Shown here piece by piece: positions 1 through 8,659 of a stretch of 64,000 nucleotides of DNA; within the stretch, counting starts at the first letter, position 1; the number at the start of each line of letters is the position of its first letter. Source of the stretch: G963923955 sp963923955 (GTDB lineage Bacteria; Pseudomonadota; Gammaproteobacteria; Eutrophobiales; Eutrophobiaceae). The notes below the pieces were generated by a model. That model ran no database searches and was not told the DNA's origin. It worked only from the letters and a program-made list of their open reading frames with translations. The stretch covers positions 1,984,001 through 2,048,000 of the forward strand of contig OZ000552.1 of assembly GCA_963923955.1 (NCBI GenBank), in the 5' to 3' direction. The position numbers and the translations under genes were made by a program.

Positions 1-587
1 TCTCCAAATGCGATCGGCCTGATGCCGTAAGGATCGCGAAAGCTCACGATGCCAAGCCCGGTGATCATGGCCACCGCCGCATACCCGCCCCGGCAGCGTT
101 TATGCAGACGGCTGACGGCGGCAAAGATATCCTTGGGCCGCAGGTCTTTTTGCAGATTATTCGCGCCTTGCAATTCATAGGCTAAGATATTGAGTAAAAT
201 TTCCGAGTCTGATTCGGTATTCAAATGACGCAACTCATCATTCACCAGGTCAAGTTTTAGCTGCTCGCCATTGGTCAGGTTGCCATTGTGGGCCAAGGTA
301 ATGCCGTAAGGGGAATTGACATAAAAGGGCTGCGCCTCGGCGGAAGATGCACAGCCCGCGGTTGGATAGCGGACATGGCCGATGCCCATATTGCCGCGCA
401 GATTCATCATGTGCCGCATCTGAAAGACATCGCGCACCAGGCCGTTGTTCTTGCGCAGGTACAATTTTGAACCCTGGCAGGTTACCATGCCGGCGGCATC
501 CTGGCCGCGGTGTTGCAGATAGGTCAGGCCATCATAGATGGTCTGATTGACCTCTGTCCCGCCCACCACACCGATAATGCCACACAT
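1..587 (-). CDS. purF: Amidophosphoribosyltransferase PurF (N-terminal part, runs off window)
   Basis: Catalyses the first committed step of purine synthesis, transferring the glutamine amide nitrogen to PRPP in the cytoplasm. Only the first 195 or so residues lie in the window. The protein begins MCGIIGVVGG, which places the catalytic Cys at residue 2, exposed after Met removal as in all class II (Ntn) glutamine amidotransferases. QHRGQDAAGM and GHVRYPTAG follow and are typical of the glutaminase domain. The PRPP-binding C-terminal half lies left of base 1. It follows cvpA by 37 bases on the same strand, the usual gammaproteobacterial cvpA-purF order, so the two are probably cotranscribed. 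Confidence 0.96.
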   Translation of the reverse strand, partial: MCGIIGVVGGTEVNQTIYDGLTYLQHRGQDAAGMVTCQGSKLYLRKNNGLVRDVFQMRHMMNLRGNMGIGHVRYPTAGCASSAEAQPFYVNSPYGITLAHNGNLTNGEQLKLDLVNDELRHLNTESDSEILLNILAYELQGANNLQKDLRPKDIFAAVSRLHKRCRGGYAAVAMITGLGIVSFRDPYGIRPIAFG

Positions 588-624
588 GCTTTACTCTACG
601 CTGTGCCGGTTCTGTACGCCATAA

Positions 625-1113
625 TCAGTAGCTGTGGTAGGCGGCAATGTTATCGGGCAAAAATTGCTGTACCCACACGGCCATCTGTTCAAACGGTTCG
701 ATCAGGATTGAACTCTCCCACCAGCTCTCCTCCGGCGCTGCGGTGAAGCCGGCCAGGAAGACGACAATGGAGACAATGACCATGCCCAGCCCCATGCCGA
801 AGAATAGCCCCAAGATACGATCGGCACCGGTGAGCCCGGTCCTGCCCAACAGCTTGACAATAAAATAACCGAGCGCGGTGAAGATCATCAGGCTGATAAC
901 AAACACGCCGGCAAAGGCGAGCATATCACGCAGCAGGACCGTATCCACGTAAGCCGCCAGCAGCGGGGAGAGATCATCGCTGAACGTGGCCGAGAGGCCT
1001 AATGCCAGCAGCCAGGCGATGATCGAGAACAGAATATTAAGAAAGCCATAGAGCACACCAACCAGCGCCGGCAGCACCAGCATAACAAGAATAACAATAT
1101 CAACGGCCTGCAT
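625..1113 (-). CDS. cvpA: CvpA family inner-membrane protein
   Basis: A 162-residue polytopic membrane protein. Four hydrophobic segments are visible (about residues 5-25, 28-48, 63-85 and 102-125). The start MQAVDIVILVMLVLPALVG is typical of CvpA, named for colicin V production and linked in enterobacteria to envelope homeostasis; its biochemical role is unsettled. It sits between a SPOR-domain gene (4-base gap upstream) and purF, exactly the family's normal context, and is likely in one operon with them. Length is normal for the family. Confidence 0.93.
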   Translation of the reverse strand: MQAVDIVILVMLVLPALVGVLYGFLNILFSIIAWLLALGLSATFSDDLSPLLAAYVDTVLLRDMLAFAGVFVISLMIFTALGYFIVKLLGRTGLTGADRILGLFFGMGLGMVIVSIVVFLAGFTAAPEESWWESSILIEPFEQMAVWVQQFLPDNIAAYHSY

Positions 1114-1117
1114 CAGT

Positions 1118-1762
1118 TTAAGGATAACGAACCACCAGGCCCTTTATTTTTTCTTTCTCAAGAGTCTTATCCAGCTTTTCTTTCAGCGCTTGGGCATCAG
1201 AGCGCAGCAGTTCCGGGCCTACACGCACACGATAGGCCATTTCTCCCGATGGCTGGCGCAGGGGTTCAACGAAGGAGGGGTAGGCGGCCGCGCGCAGTTT
1301 CTGGTTCAGCGCATTGGCATTGGCCGCGCTGGAAAAACTGCCTAGCTGCACCACCCAGGCGGTCACGCCCATTGAATCTGCCGCGCCCTGGCTGACGGCT
1401 GGCACTGAGGCTGTTGCAGACTTTGTGCCTGGCTTCGCGGGTGCCGCAGCTACTTGCGGTTCAGGCCGTGTTATTGGCTCCGGCGCTGATTCCGGTGGCA
1501 CCTTAGGCGCTTCATCCAGCAGCCTTGTAACCTCCCCCCTGATCACCCCTACCTCTTTCGGGACCGATTCAAGCGCCAGCTCAGACTCTGTCAAGGGTGA
1601 GATCTTGGAGCGAAACTCCGTCTGTGGCCGCGGCGGGATATTGGTAGCACGAATCGCAGTATCGGTCTCCACCGAATTATCCAGTACCATCGGGATAAAG
1701 ATCACCGCCAGCATCACCAGCACCGCAGCACCTATCAGCCTCTCTTTTAATCGTCGTTCCAT
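1118..1762 (-). CDS. SPOR-domain cell-division protein (DedD-like)
   Basis: A 214-residue bitopic inner-membrane protein. Residues 1-7 are basic and residues 8-27 (LIGAAVLVMLAVIFIPMVL) form one transmembrane helix. A Pro/Ala-rich periplasmic linker runs to about residue 130. The last 75 residues form a SPOR domain (VVQLGSFSSAANANAL, then a YRVRVGPE strand), which binds denuded septal peptidoglycan. DedD proteins of this shape lie between folC and cvpA in many Gammaproteobacteria, as here. I assign the DedD-like role from architecture and synteny; the family is too divergent for a firm symbol. Confidence 0.88.
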   Translation of the reverse strand: MERRLKERLIGAAVLVMLAVIFIPMVLDNSVETDTAIRATNIPPRPQTEFRSKISPLTESELALESVPKEVGVIRGEVTRLLDEAPKVPPESAPEPITRPEPQVAAAPAKPGTKSATASVPAVSQGAADSMGVTAWVVQLGSFSSAANANALNQKLRAAAYPSFVEPLRQPSGEMAYRVRVGPELLRSDAQALKEKLDKTLEKEKIKGLVVRYP

Positions 1763-1781
1763 AAAGACCTATGCCAAAAAA

Positions 1782-3107
1782 TTATTCGTGTAATTGCAAA
1801 TGACGAAGCGCCGCGCCCACCGTAACAAACGAACCGGTGACCACGATCCGGTCACCCGCGGAGGCCGCCGCCCGCGCCGCCTCCAGCGCAGTAACGACAT
1901 CCTGATAAGATGCAGCCTGATGCGTATTATCGCCGAGCGCTGATAAAACCGCCAGCAACTCCGACGCCGACGCCGCTGAAGCCCCCGCAAGAGAAGCAAG
2001 ATACCAATAATCCGCAACGCCGGAAAGTGTACGCAGCACGGCCGCATGGTTCTTGTCCTTGAGCATGCCGACGACTAAGTGGGTCTTGCCGCTGACAGGC
2101 AATCGGTGCAGGTTCTCAGCCAGGGCTGCGGCGGCCTGGGGATTGTGGGCGACATCCATGACATAAGGAATCGCCGCGGGCACAAGCTGGAAGCGACCCG
2201 CTAAGCGAAAATCACGCAAGCCGGCACGGATGATCTCCTCTGTCACTGGGAAACTGTCAGCCAATTCATGCAAGACCATCAACACCCCGGCCGCATTTTG
2301 TACTTGTCTTTTATGAGCAGGGCCGGGTTTGGCCAAGGCGCTTAAATCCATCTCGCCGCAGCGCCAATGCCAGCTACCCTCTTCCAGCTCATAAGAAAAA
2401 TCACGCCCTGCCAGATACAATCGTGCGCCGATGACTTCCGCGCTGCTGCGGATGCTCGCCGGCGCGGCCGGATCAGAACAGATCGCCGGCCGCCTGGGGC
2501 GAAAGATGCCGGCCTTCTCCCGGCCGATGCTCTCCCGATCAGGGCCCAGCCATTTTTCATGATCCATATCAATGCTCGTCAGCAGGGACAGATCTGCATC
2601 GAGCATATTGACCGCATCCAGCCGTCCCCCTAAGCCCACTTCCAAGATGGCAATCTCAATCTCGGCATGATGAAAAATATCCAGCGCGGCCAAGGTGCCG
2701 AACTCAAAATAGGTAAGCGAGATCTCCGCACGCGCCTGATCAATGCGCTGAAAGCTCTCACACAACAGCGCATCACTAACGGCAAGGCCGTTCACGCAGA
2801 TGCGCTCGTTATAGTGCAGCAGGTGCGGCGAGGTATAGCTGCCCACCTTGTAGCCGGCTGTGCGCAGCATGCGCGCCAGCATGGCAACGCTGGAGCCCTT
2901 GCCGTTGGTGCCGGCCACACTGATCACGGTAAAATCCGGTTGCAGCAGTTGCATCCTCTGCGCAACCCTGCGGCAACGCGCCAGGCCCAGCTCAATGGCG
3001 GTGAAATGTAATTGCTCCTGCCATTTGAGCCATTCAGGCAGGGTGGCAAAGCGCAAGCGGGAGGCATCATGACGCTCAGGAAAAAATGAAGCGGGGAGTG
3101 GGCACAT
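1782..3107 (-). CDS. folC: Bifunctional dihydrofolate synthase/folylpolyglutamate synthase FolC
   Basis: A cytoplasmic Mur-ligase-type enzyme that joins glutamate to dihydropteroate and adds further glutamates to folate. Its 441 residues match the family length. The ATP-binding loop VAGTNGKGSSVAM lies near residue 65 and EVGLGGRLDAVN near residue 156; both are hallmark FolC motifs. DVAHNPQA near residue 315 begins the C-terminal domain. It is followed 19 bases later by the SPOR gene and preceded by accD, the standard accD-folC-dedD order. No defects are seen. Confidence 0.96.
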   Translation of the reverse strand: MCPLPASFFPERHDASRLRFATLPEWLKWQEQLHFTAIELGLARCRRVAQRMQLLQPDFTVISVAGTNGKGSSVAMLARMLRTAGYKVGSYTSPHLLHYNERICVNGLAVSDALLCESFQRIDQARAEISLTYFEFGTLAALDIFHHAEIEIAILEVGLGGRLDAVNMLDADLSLLTSIDMDHEKWLGPDRESIGREKAGIFRPRRPAICSDPAAPASIRSSAEVIGARLYLAGRDFSYELEEGSWHWRCGEMDLSALAKPGPAHKRQVQNAAGVLMVLHELADSFPVTEEIIRAGLRDFRLAGRFQLVPAAIPYVMDVAHNPQAAAALAENLHRLPVSGKTHLVVGMLKDKNHAAVLRTLSGVADYWYLASLAGASAASASELLAVLSALGDNTHQAASYQDVVTALEAARAAASAGDRIVVTGSFVTVGAALRHLQLHE

Positions 3108-3142
3108 GCGCCTGATGTGTAAGAATACTCGCTTATAATGCG

Positions 3143-4006
3143 CTACTCAGGTGCCGGGCGCCGGGTGAGCATGGACAACAAGGCGGCGACACGCGCGCGC
3201 ATCTCTCTTCGATCAACAATCATGTCGATGGCCCCGTGTTCCAGCAGGAACTCGCTGCGCTGAAAGCCCTCCGGCAGGGTCTCGCGCACGGTCTGCTCTA
3301 TCACCCGGGCGCCGGCAAAACCGATCAGGGCGCCCGGCTCGGCAATGTTAATATCGCCCAGCATGGCCAGGCTTGCAGAAACCCCGCCGGTTGTCGGATC
3401 GGTCAACACGGAGATAAAGGGGAGGCCGCGGCGGCTTAGACTCGCCAGGGCCGCGCTGGTCTTGGCCATCTGCATCAATGAGACAATGGCCTCCTGCATG
3501 CGGGCGCCGCCGCTGGCGGAGAAACAGACCAGTGGGCTGGCGGATTCCAGACAGGCATCAACGGCACAGGCGAAGCGCTCGCCAACGACGGAACCCATCG
3601 AGCCGCCCTGGAAATCAAACTCAAAGGCACAGGCCACCACGGGAATGGAGCTTAGCTTGCCGCGCAGCACGATCAGGGCATCGGTCTCCCCAGTCCTCTT
3701 CTGCGCCTGGCTCAATCGGTCCTTGTATTTTTTAGTATCACGAAACCGGAACTTGTCCACCGGCCTGATGTCGGGGGCGATTTCCTCATGCTCGCCCTCG
3801 TCAAGAAACAGCGCAAGGCGGGTGCGGGCATGAATGCGCATGTGGTTTGAGCACTTCGGGCAGACTTCCAGGTTGCGCGTCAGTTCAGCCCGATAGAGCA
3901 CCGCGCTGCAGCGCGTACACTTTGTCCATACGCCGTCCGGCACAGTACGGCGGCTTACGCCATTCGTCTGGATCCGGGACGGTAATATTTTCTTTAGCCA
4001 ACTCAT
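3143..4006 (-). CDS. accD: Acetyl-CoA carboxylase carboxyltransferase subunit beta AccD
   Basis: Beta subunit of the carboxyltransferase that makes malonyl-CoA, the first step of fatty-acid synthesis. The 287 residues start MSWLKKILPSRI. A zinc ribbon with CTRC and CPKC pairs lies at about residues 31-53, as in bacterial AccD. The crotonase-fold core follows (SGGARMQEAIVSLMQMAKTS, then DPTTGGVSAS). Its ATG overlaps the stop codon of the preceding 50-codon gene by one base (TAATG), so its translation is likely coupled to that gene. In relatives trpF-trpB-trpA often separate truA from accD; here they are absent. Confidence 0.97.
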   Translation of the reverse strand: MSWLKKILPSRIQTNGVSRRTVPDGVWTKCTRCSAVLYRAELTRNLEVCPKCSNHMRIHARTRLALFLDEGEHEEIAPDIRPVDKFRFRDTKKYKDRLSQAQKRTGETDALIVLRGKLSSIPVVACAFEFDFQGGSMGSVVGERFACAVDACLESASPLVCFSASGGARMQEAIVSLMQMAKTSAALASLSRRGLPFISVLTDPTTGGVSASLAMLGDINIAEPGALIGFAGARVIEQTVRETLPEGFQRSEFLLEHGAIDMIVDRREMRARVAALLSMLTRRPAPE

Positions 4007-4158
4007 TAGCTATGCTGACAAGGATTTATGTACGTGCCTTGTTCCTGGCTTGTATTAGCGATCCCGCCGCGCCTTTGCACCTTCAGCAGCTCCGCAAGAT
4101 CAAAGCGTTCCAGTTCATGATCGGCCATGAATGCAAGCAGGTGTTCTCGATGATTCAT
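4006..4158 (-). CDS. Uncharacterised 50-residue protein coupled to accD
   Basis: Not recognised. The frame has a strong Shine-Dalgarno (CAGGAGAG, 7 bases before the ATG at 4158) and encodes MNHREHLLAFMADHELERFD followed by LAELLKVQRRGGIANTSQEQ and a short tail ending QHS. The first half looks helical and charged. The stop TAA shares its last base with the ATG of accD (TAATG), a classic arrangement for translational coupling. It fills the truA-accD gap where trp genes sit in many relatives, but I see no TrpA similarity. It may be a small regulator or merely a leader that loads ribosomes onto accD. The reading frame is clear; any function is unknown. Confidence 0.6.
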   Translation of the reverse strand: MNHREHLLAFMADHELERFDLAELLKVQRRGGIANTSQEQGTYINPCQHS

Positions 4159-4215
4159 AAAATTATCTCTCCTGAAAAAGAGCCGCCCATTTAAAGCACC
4201 GGTCAGACGCCCATG

Positions 4216-5001
4216 TTATAACGAAAACAGGGCACTTGCGCCAGCCGCCTTCGGCAGTTGGAAGTGCTCCGGGTATTCTACATCAACAAGGTACAGACCG
4301 GCGGCGGGCGCGGTCACGCCGCCGGCAGTCCTGTCCCGTGCATCCAGCACTTGTTCAGCCCATTCGATGTCCTCGCTGCCCCTGCCGATCGCCATTAGCA
4401 CCCCGGCCATGTTGCGCACCATGTGATACAAAAACGCATTGGCCTCTATCTCCAGCACGATGAGCGCACCCTCTCGGCGAATGTCGAAACGTCTTATCTC
4501 GCGCACCGGGCTCTTTGCCTGACAGGCCGCGGCGCGATAGGAACTAAAGTCATGCTCACCTAAAAAACACCTGGACGAGGCATACATCCGCTCAAGATCC
4601 AGATGCTTGGCTTCCCAGGCCACCTGTCCATGCTTTAGCCCCGGCCGGATACGGCGATTTAGGATCACATAGCGATAGGTGCGCCCGGTGGCGGCGAAGC
4701 GCGCGTGGAAGTCATCTGCCATTTCTCTCGCCCACAGCAGGCTGATGCTATGCGGCAAAGCGGCATTCCCGCCCAGCACCCAGGAATGCAACGCACGCCT
4801 GGCCGTGGTCTCAAAATGAATGACCTGATGCAAGGCATGGACCCCGGCATCGGTGCGTCCGGCGCAGTGTACTTCCACCGGGTGCGCCGCCACCGAAGAC
4901 AACGCTTGTTCGATACAGCCTTGCAGCGTGGGTACTTGCCTTTGCCGTTGCCAACCATGAAAGCCGCTACCGCAATACTCCACGCTCATGACAATTTTCA
5001 T
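4216..5001 (-). CDS. truA: tRNA pseudouridine(38-40) synthase TruA
   Basis: Converts uridines 38-40 in the tRNA anticodon arm to pseudouridine. The frame gives 261 residues from ATG 5001 (MKIVMSVEYCGSGFHGWQ), aligning with the usual TruA N-terminus; the longer in-frame TTG at 5022 adds seven residues made of tandem repeat and is rejected. The catalytic Asp lies in AGRTDAGVHA near residue 53. FLYHMVRNMAGVLMAIGRG near residue 197 is the other family signature. The start codon lies inside a four-unit 14-bp tandem repeat (see that entry), which may affect initiation. It lies between fimV and accD as in Pseudomonas. Confidence 0.95.
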   Translation of the reverse strand: MKIVMSVEYCGSGFHGWQRQRQVPTLQGCIEQALSSVAAHPVEVHCAGRTDAGVHALHQVIHFETTARRALHSWVLGGNAALPHSISLLWAREMADDFHARFAATGRTYRYVILNRRIRPGLKHGQVAWEAKHLDLERMYASSRCFLGEHDFSSYRAAACQAKSPVREIRRFDIRREGALIVLEIEANAFLYHMVRNMAGVLMAIGRGSEDIEWAEQVLDARDRTAGGVTAPAAGLYLVDVEYPEHFQLPKAAGASALFSL

Positions 5002-5047
5002 GGGGCAATTTTCATAGGCCAATCTTCATGCGGCAATCTTTATGGCT
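4992..5047 (-). repeat. Four 14-bp tandem repeats covering the truA start
   Basis: Units at 4992-5005, 5006-5019, 5020-5033 and 5034-5047 read, on the plus strand, caattttcatgggg, caattttcataggc, caatcttcatgcgg and caatctttatggct. Read on the coding strand, three units carry ATGAA. As 14 is one short of five codons, the ATGs at 5029 and 5015 each open a five-codon frame (MKIGL, MKIAP) ending in a TGA that overlaps the next ATG. The third ATG, 5001, is the truA start. The repeat register is exact. The regulatory meaning is inference. Confidence 0.75.
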
Positions 5048-5141
5048 TAATAGTTAAGGAATTTTTACAGCGGACTACGGCGTGAATGCCGAGAGGAAAC
5101 TCAAAGCACCGATACAATAAAGAGAAAAGGGCCTGCCTTTG

Positions 5142-8100
5142 CTAGACCTGATCCAACAACTCCTGTGCCTGCTGTTTTTGCGTATCATTGCCATCGGCAA
5201 TCACTTCATCAAGGATGGACTTGGCACTGTCCTTATCGCCCAATTCTACATAGGCCTTGGCCAGATCCAACTTGGTCGCCACCTCATCATCCGCAGACTG
5301 TTCATCCACACCGGCTGAGCGCGGCACCAACACAGTACGATCATCGTCATCCTCATCCGCAGCGCCCATGTCCAGCTCTATCTCAGGCACGGCATCATCT
5401 CCTATGCCGATATCCACGACCTCGGAATCATCCGTACCCAGGCCCAGCTCGGCGTCTGCATCCACTCCCATATCAAGCGCAAGATCATCATCGCCGGCAG
5501 CGCCTATGTCTAGCTCCAGGCCGCCATCAGCAGCAGCATCCATATCCAGACTGATCCCATCGCCTTCTGACGCAGGCACCGCAATATCCATCTCCAAACT
5601 ATCGGCATCGGCGGAAAGATCTGCCTCCAGGCCGGCATCAGCACCGGCTTCCATATCGAGTTCGGGCGCTTCATCGCCGCCCAGGTCCAGATCAAGCCCG
5701 CCACTATCAGGCGCTGCCGCCTCGGCCTCGTCATTTAGGGCCAGATCAAAATCAATGACATTATCCGCATCGCCTTCTGCAGGGCTCTCAGGCGCCGCGG
5801 CTTCAGGCTCCAAGCCGCCAATATCAAAATCAAGCGCATTGTCATCCTCAGCCGCAGCGCTTGTCGCCGCGGCCACATCAAGCAGCGCATCTTCCGCTGC
5901 GCCGCCACCGGTAATATCGAGCATATCCTCGCTCGCCCCGACACCACCGGTAATATCGAGCATGTCCTCGTCCGCCCCACCGCCGGTAATATCCAGCATC
6001 GCCTCTTCGGCATCGCTATCGGCAACGGCCTGCTCCAGTTCTGCATCCATATCAAGACCAACGGCTGCGGTAACATCCAGCAGATCCTCACCCTGATCGG
6101 CACTGGTTTCCATTGATGCGGTCATATCCAGAACATCTTCCGCCCCACCAGGAATAGCAAGCGCCCCCGGATCAGTTACATCATCTTCCGATGCAGGCTC
6201 TGCATCGCCCAGACCCAGATCAAAATCAAGCCCAGCATCGGCCTCTGCCGCTGGCCCGGCTTCATCGGCGGTCAAGTCAACAATGCCTCCAGCACCGGGA
6301 TCAGTCATATCGTCCTCTTCCCCGGCAACTGGCTCGGCAAACAGCGCCCGATTCGGCGATAATTCGGCCCACATTGCGAGCGCTGACTCCCAATAGGGCC
6401 CAGCCCCGGCCACCAGGCCATGCAAGACCCGCGCCTCTTCTTCATAGCCCTGCTTGTTACCGGCGGCGTAGAACACCTCCAGCAGCTTCGCATGAAAATC
6501 AAGCTTCTGCGGCGCACCGGCAATGGCATCGCGCACGAACTCTTCCGCCTGATCAAAATGCTCATAGGCAAGGAAGACGTTGACCTCTGCCAGAGGGTCT
6601 TCTTCCGGCTCGGACTCAGCCGCTGCCGCATCCGCATCCTCTGTTGCAACGTCTTCGTCGGCTTCTGCTGCATCCGGCGTTGTCGTCTCCGCCGCCGCAT
6701 CGCCTACACTAGAGAGGGCGGCTGCCCTTGCGGCAACGGCGGCGGCCTCTGCACGCTCGCTGCGCTTACGCTCAATGAAGGGTACTACCCGTTGCTTCAC
6801 CAATACCGCCGCGCCAACGATGAGTATCAGGCCGCCCAGTGCGCCGGCTACCATGATCAGATTGGCCGTCACGAAGGCGATGGCCTGGTCAAGCAGACCG
6901 GCAGGCGGCGGCTCCTCGGCCGCTGCAACCGCTTCTTCTGCCGCTTCTGCTGCAACCGGATCTTCTGCCTCATCCGCGGCTACAGCAGAAGTATCCTCCT
7001 GTGCTTCCACAATGTCGGTGGCTTGTTCGTCCCATCCAGGCGCTGCATCGGTAGGCGTTTCCGCAGTAGCTTCCATCCCAAGCTCATCGACCAGTTCATC
7101 CTCGGCCAGATCAAGCTCCTCTGGCGGAATGGCACCGCTCAACTGCTGCTGCATGGCCGCCAGCTCATCGTCTTTCAAAGTGATCAGACGCTGGAGATCT
7201 TCGATGATGGCATCGGCTTCGGCCATGCGCTCGCGCAACTCTACATTCTCCTGGGACAGCGCCTGTAGCTGTTCATTGACCAGGGCGGCACTCTCCCCGC
7301 TGCCAGCACCATCGCTGTCAGATTGGCCCGCCGCATTCCCCTCATCAAGGGCCGCAACCAGCTTTAATTCAGCGCTATCCTCGGCTTCTGCGAAGGTAGT
7401 ATCCAAGCCATCTTCCAGGCCATCGTCCAAGAGCTCGTCCAGGCCCTCATCCATGTTGCCATCGCTATCCGCCACCGCGCGACTGGCGACCCTTGTCGGT
7501 GCCACAGCAGCGATCGCCCCGCGCGCCTCTTGCCACAAGCGATATTGCGACTTCGTCTCGGCCAGCGCCTCTGCCTGGCTATAGAGATCGATCTCTCCCG
7601 GCGATGGCATACGCAGGATCTGGCCGCGCTTTAGGCCGTTAATGTTGTTATCCAGGAAGGCCTCTGGGTTGGCTCGCAGCAAGGCCAGCATCATCTGTTG
7701 TATGCTGACCGAGGCATCCGGCCGCAGCCGGCTGGCAATGGACCAGAGCGTGTCGCTGCTCACCGTCGGGCCGTAGTCATCTGCTGTCTGAATGTCGAAG
7801 AGATCCTCCCCAGCCGCATCCTCAGGCGTATCAATTTCCGGGCTATCACCAAATTCATCAGCGAGGCCAGGCGCCATGGTCTCGACGGGCTGGGGACGGC
7901 GGGCATAGGGATCATAGAGCGGCGGATCCAGCAATACGGTGTATTCCCGATACAGGCGCCCTTTAGACCAGCTGGCCTCCAGCAGGAAATTTAAGAACGG
8001 TTCTCGAATGGCCTCCGGGCTGGTGATGCGGATGTACGCCGGCCCTGCGCCGCTGTCATCCACTTCAAATTTCAGCGTACTCAGAACAAAGGAGCGGTCA

Positions 8101-8312
8101 ATGCCGGCGCGCTCAAATACCTTCCGATCTGCCAGAGCGATATTCAGGCTCTGTAACTCCTCAACGGTGGCAGACAGCAATTCAATGCGGGCGGCAAAGG
8201 GCTGGTTAAGCCCGGACTCCAACTCAAGATTGCCCAGGCCTAAGGCATATACGCAGGCCGGCCCGGCCGCTAATAAGGGGCATAGCAATAGTGAGAGAAA
8301 ATTCCGCTTCAT
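5142..8312 (-). CDS. fimV: FimV/HubP family polar protein
   Basis: A large 1056-residue inner-membrane protein that organises the cell pole and supports type IV pilus assembly and twitching in Pseudomonas-like bacteria. Residues 1-23 form a signal peptide. The FimV N-terminal domain follows (ALGLGNLELESGLNQPFAAR). A LysM peptidoglycan-binding module spans about 180-237, with a Glu-rich coiled coil near 345-385. One transmembrane helix lies near 481-504. The long cytoplasmic region is extremely acidic and contains repeated LDITGG motifs near residues 770-800. The last 50 residues are the conserved FimV C-terminal TPR-like domain (LAKAYVELGDKDSAKSILDE). It lies between truA and asd, the canonical location. 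Confidence 0.95.
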   Translation of the reverse strand: MKRNFLSLLLCPLLAAGPACVYALGLGNLELESGLNQPFAARIELLSATVEELQSLNIALADRKVFERAGIDRSFVLSTLKFEVDDSGAGPAYIRITSPEAIREPFLNFLLEASWSKGRLYREYTVLLDPPLYDPYARRPQPVETMAPGLADEFGDSPEIDTPEDAAGEDLFDIQTADDYGPTVSSDTLWSIASRLRPDASVSIQQMMLALLRANPEAFLDNNINGLKRGQILRMPSPGEIDLYSQAEALAETKSQYRLWQEARGAIAAVAPTRVASRAVADSDGNMDEGLDELLDDGLEDGLDTTFAEAEDSAELKLVAALDEGNAAGQSDSDGAGSGESAALVNEQLQALSQENVELRERMAEADAIIEDLQRLITLKDDELAAMQQQLSGAIPPEELDLAEDELVDELGMEATAETPTDAAPGWDEQATDIVEAQEDTSAVAADEAEDPVAAEAAEEAVAAAEEPPPAGLLDQAIAFVTANLIMVAGALGGLILIVGAAVLVKQRVVPFIERKRSERAEAAAVAARAAALSSVGDAAAETTTPDAAEADEDVATEDADAAAAESEPEEDPLAEVNVFLAYEHFDQAEEFVRDAIAGAPQKLDFHAKLLEVFYAAGNKQGYEEEARVLHGLVAGAGPYWESALAMWAELSPNRALFAEPVAGEEDDMTDPGAGGIVDLTADEAGPAAEADAGLDFDLGLGDAEPASEDDVTDPGALAIPGGAEDVLDMTASMETSADQGEDLLDVTAAVGLDMDAELEQAVADSDAEEAMLDITGGGADEDMLDITGGVGASEDMLDITGGGAAEDALLDVAAATSAAAEDDNALDFDIGGLEPEAAAPESPAEGDADNVIDFDLALNDEAEAAAPDSGGLDLDLGGDEAPELDMEAGADAGLEADLSADADSLEMDIAVPASEGDGISLDMDAAADGGLELDIGAAGDDDLALDMGVDADAELGLGTDDSEVVDIGIGDDAVPEIELDMGAADEDDDDRTVLVPRSAGVDEQSADDEVATKLDLAKAYVELGDKDSAKSILDEVIADGNDTQKQQAQELLDQV

Positions 8313-8659
8313 TCTTCTTAAAATATTCCCCGGCAGTACTCTATGGCGGATCGATCAACAAGGCGTACCCACGCAGCACTCGAGATCTGCGAGCATCAAG
8401 GCGCTTGACCATGTCGGCACAGACAGACAGAGCAAGAATGCCAGTAATCTGAACAGGCTATCTCCGGCTTTCATAAAAACACGCATTGATCTTGGAAAAA
8501 GGTTATAAAAAACAATTATTTACGCTATATTTTTAATGACTGATGCAAGCCCAATCGGCCTTCTTCGCCTCAAAAAGGCTTGCTAATTCAAGTCAGCCGC
8601 AGCCGCTCGCAGGCCGGCAGTCTTCCCCAAAACTTACGAATCTGCTTTATGATTATCCC
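8313..8659. other. Intergenic region between asd and fimV
   Basis: This 347-bp stretch holds no convincing gene. It should contain the asd terminator and the fimV promoter, both on the minus strand. A weak inverted repeat (gcaagcc at 8545-8551, ggcttgc at 8577-8583) and an AT-rich patch at about 8505-8540 are the only structures noticed. Neither is strong enough to call as a terminator or promoter. Confidence 0.4.

Noticed and set aside
5257..7584. Long Ser/Ala-rich open frames on the plus strand over fimV
   Set aside because: They are antisense shadows created by the Asp/Glu/Ala codon bias of fimV; no ribosome sites or family likeness.
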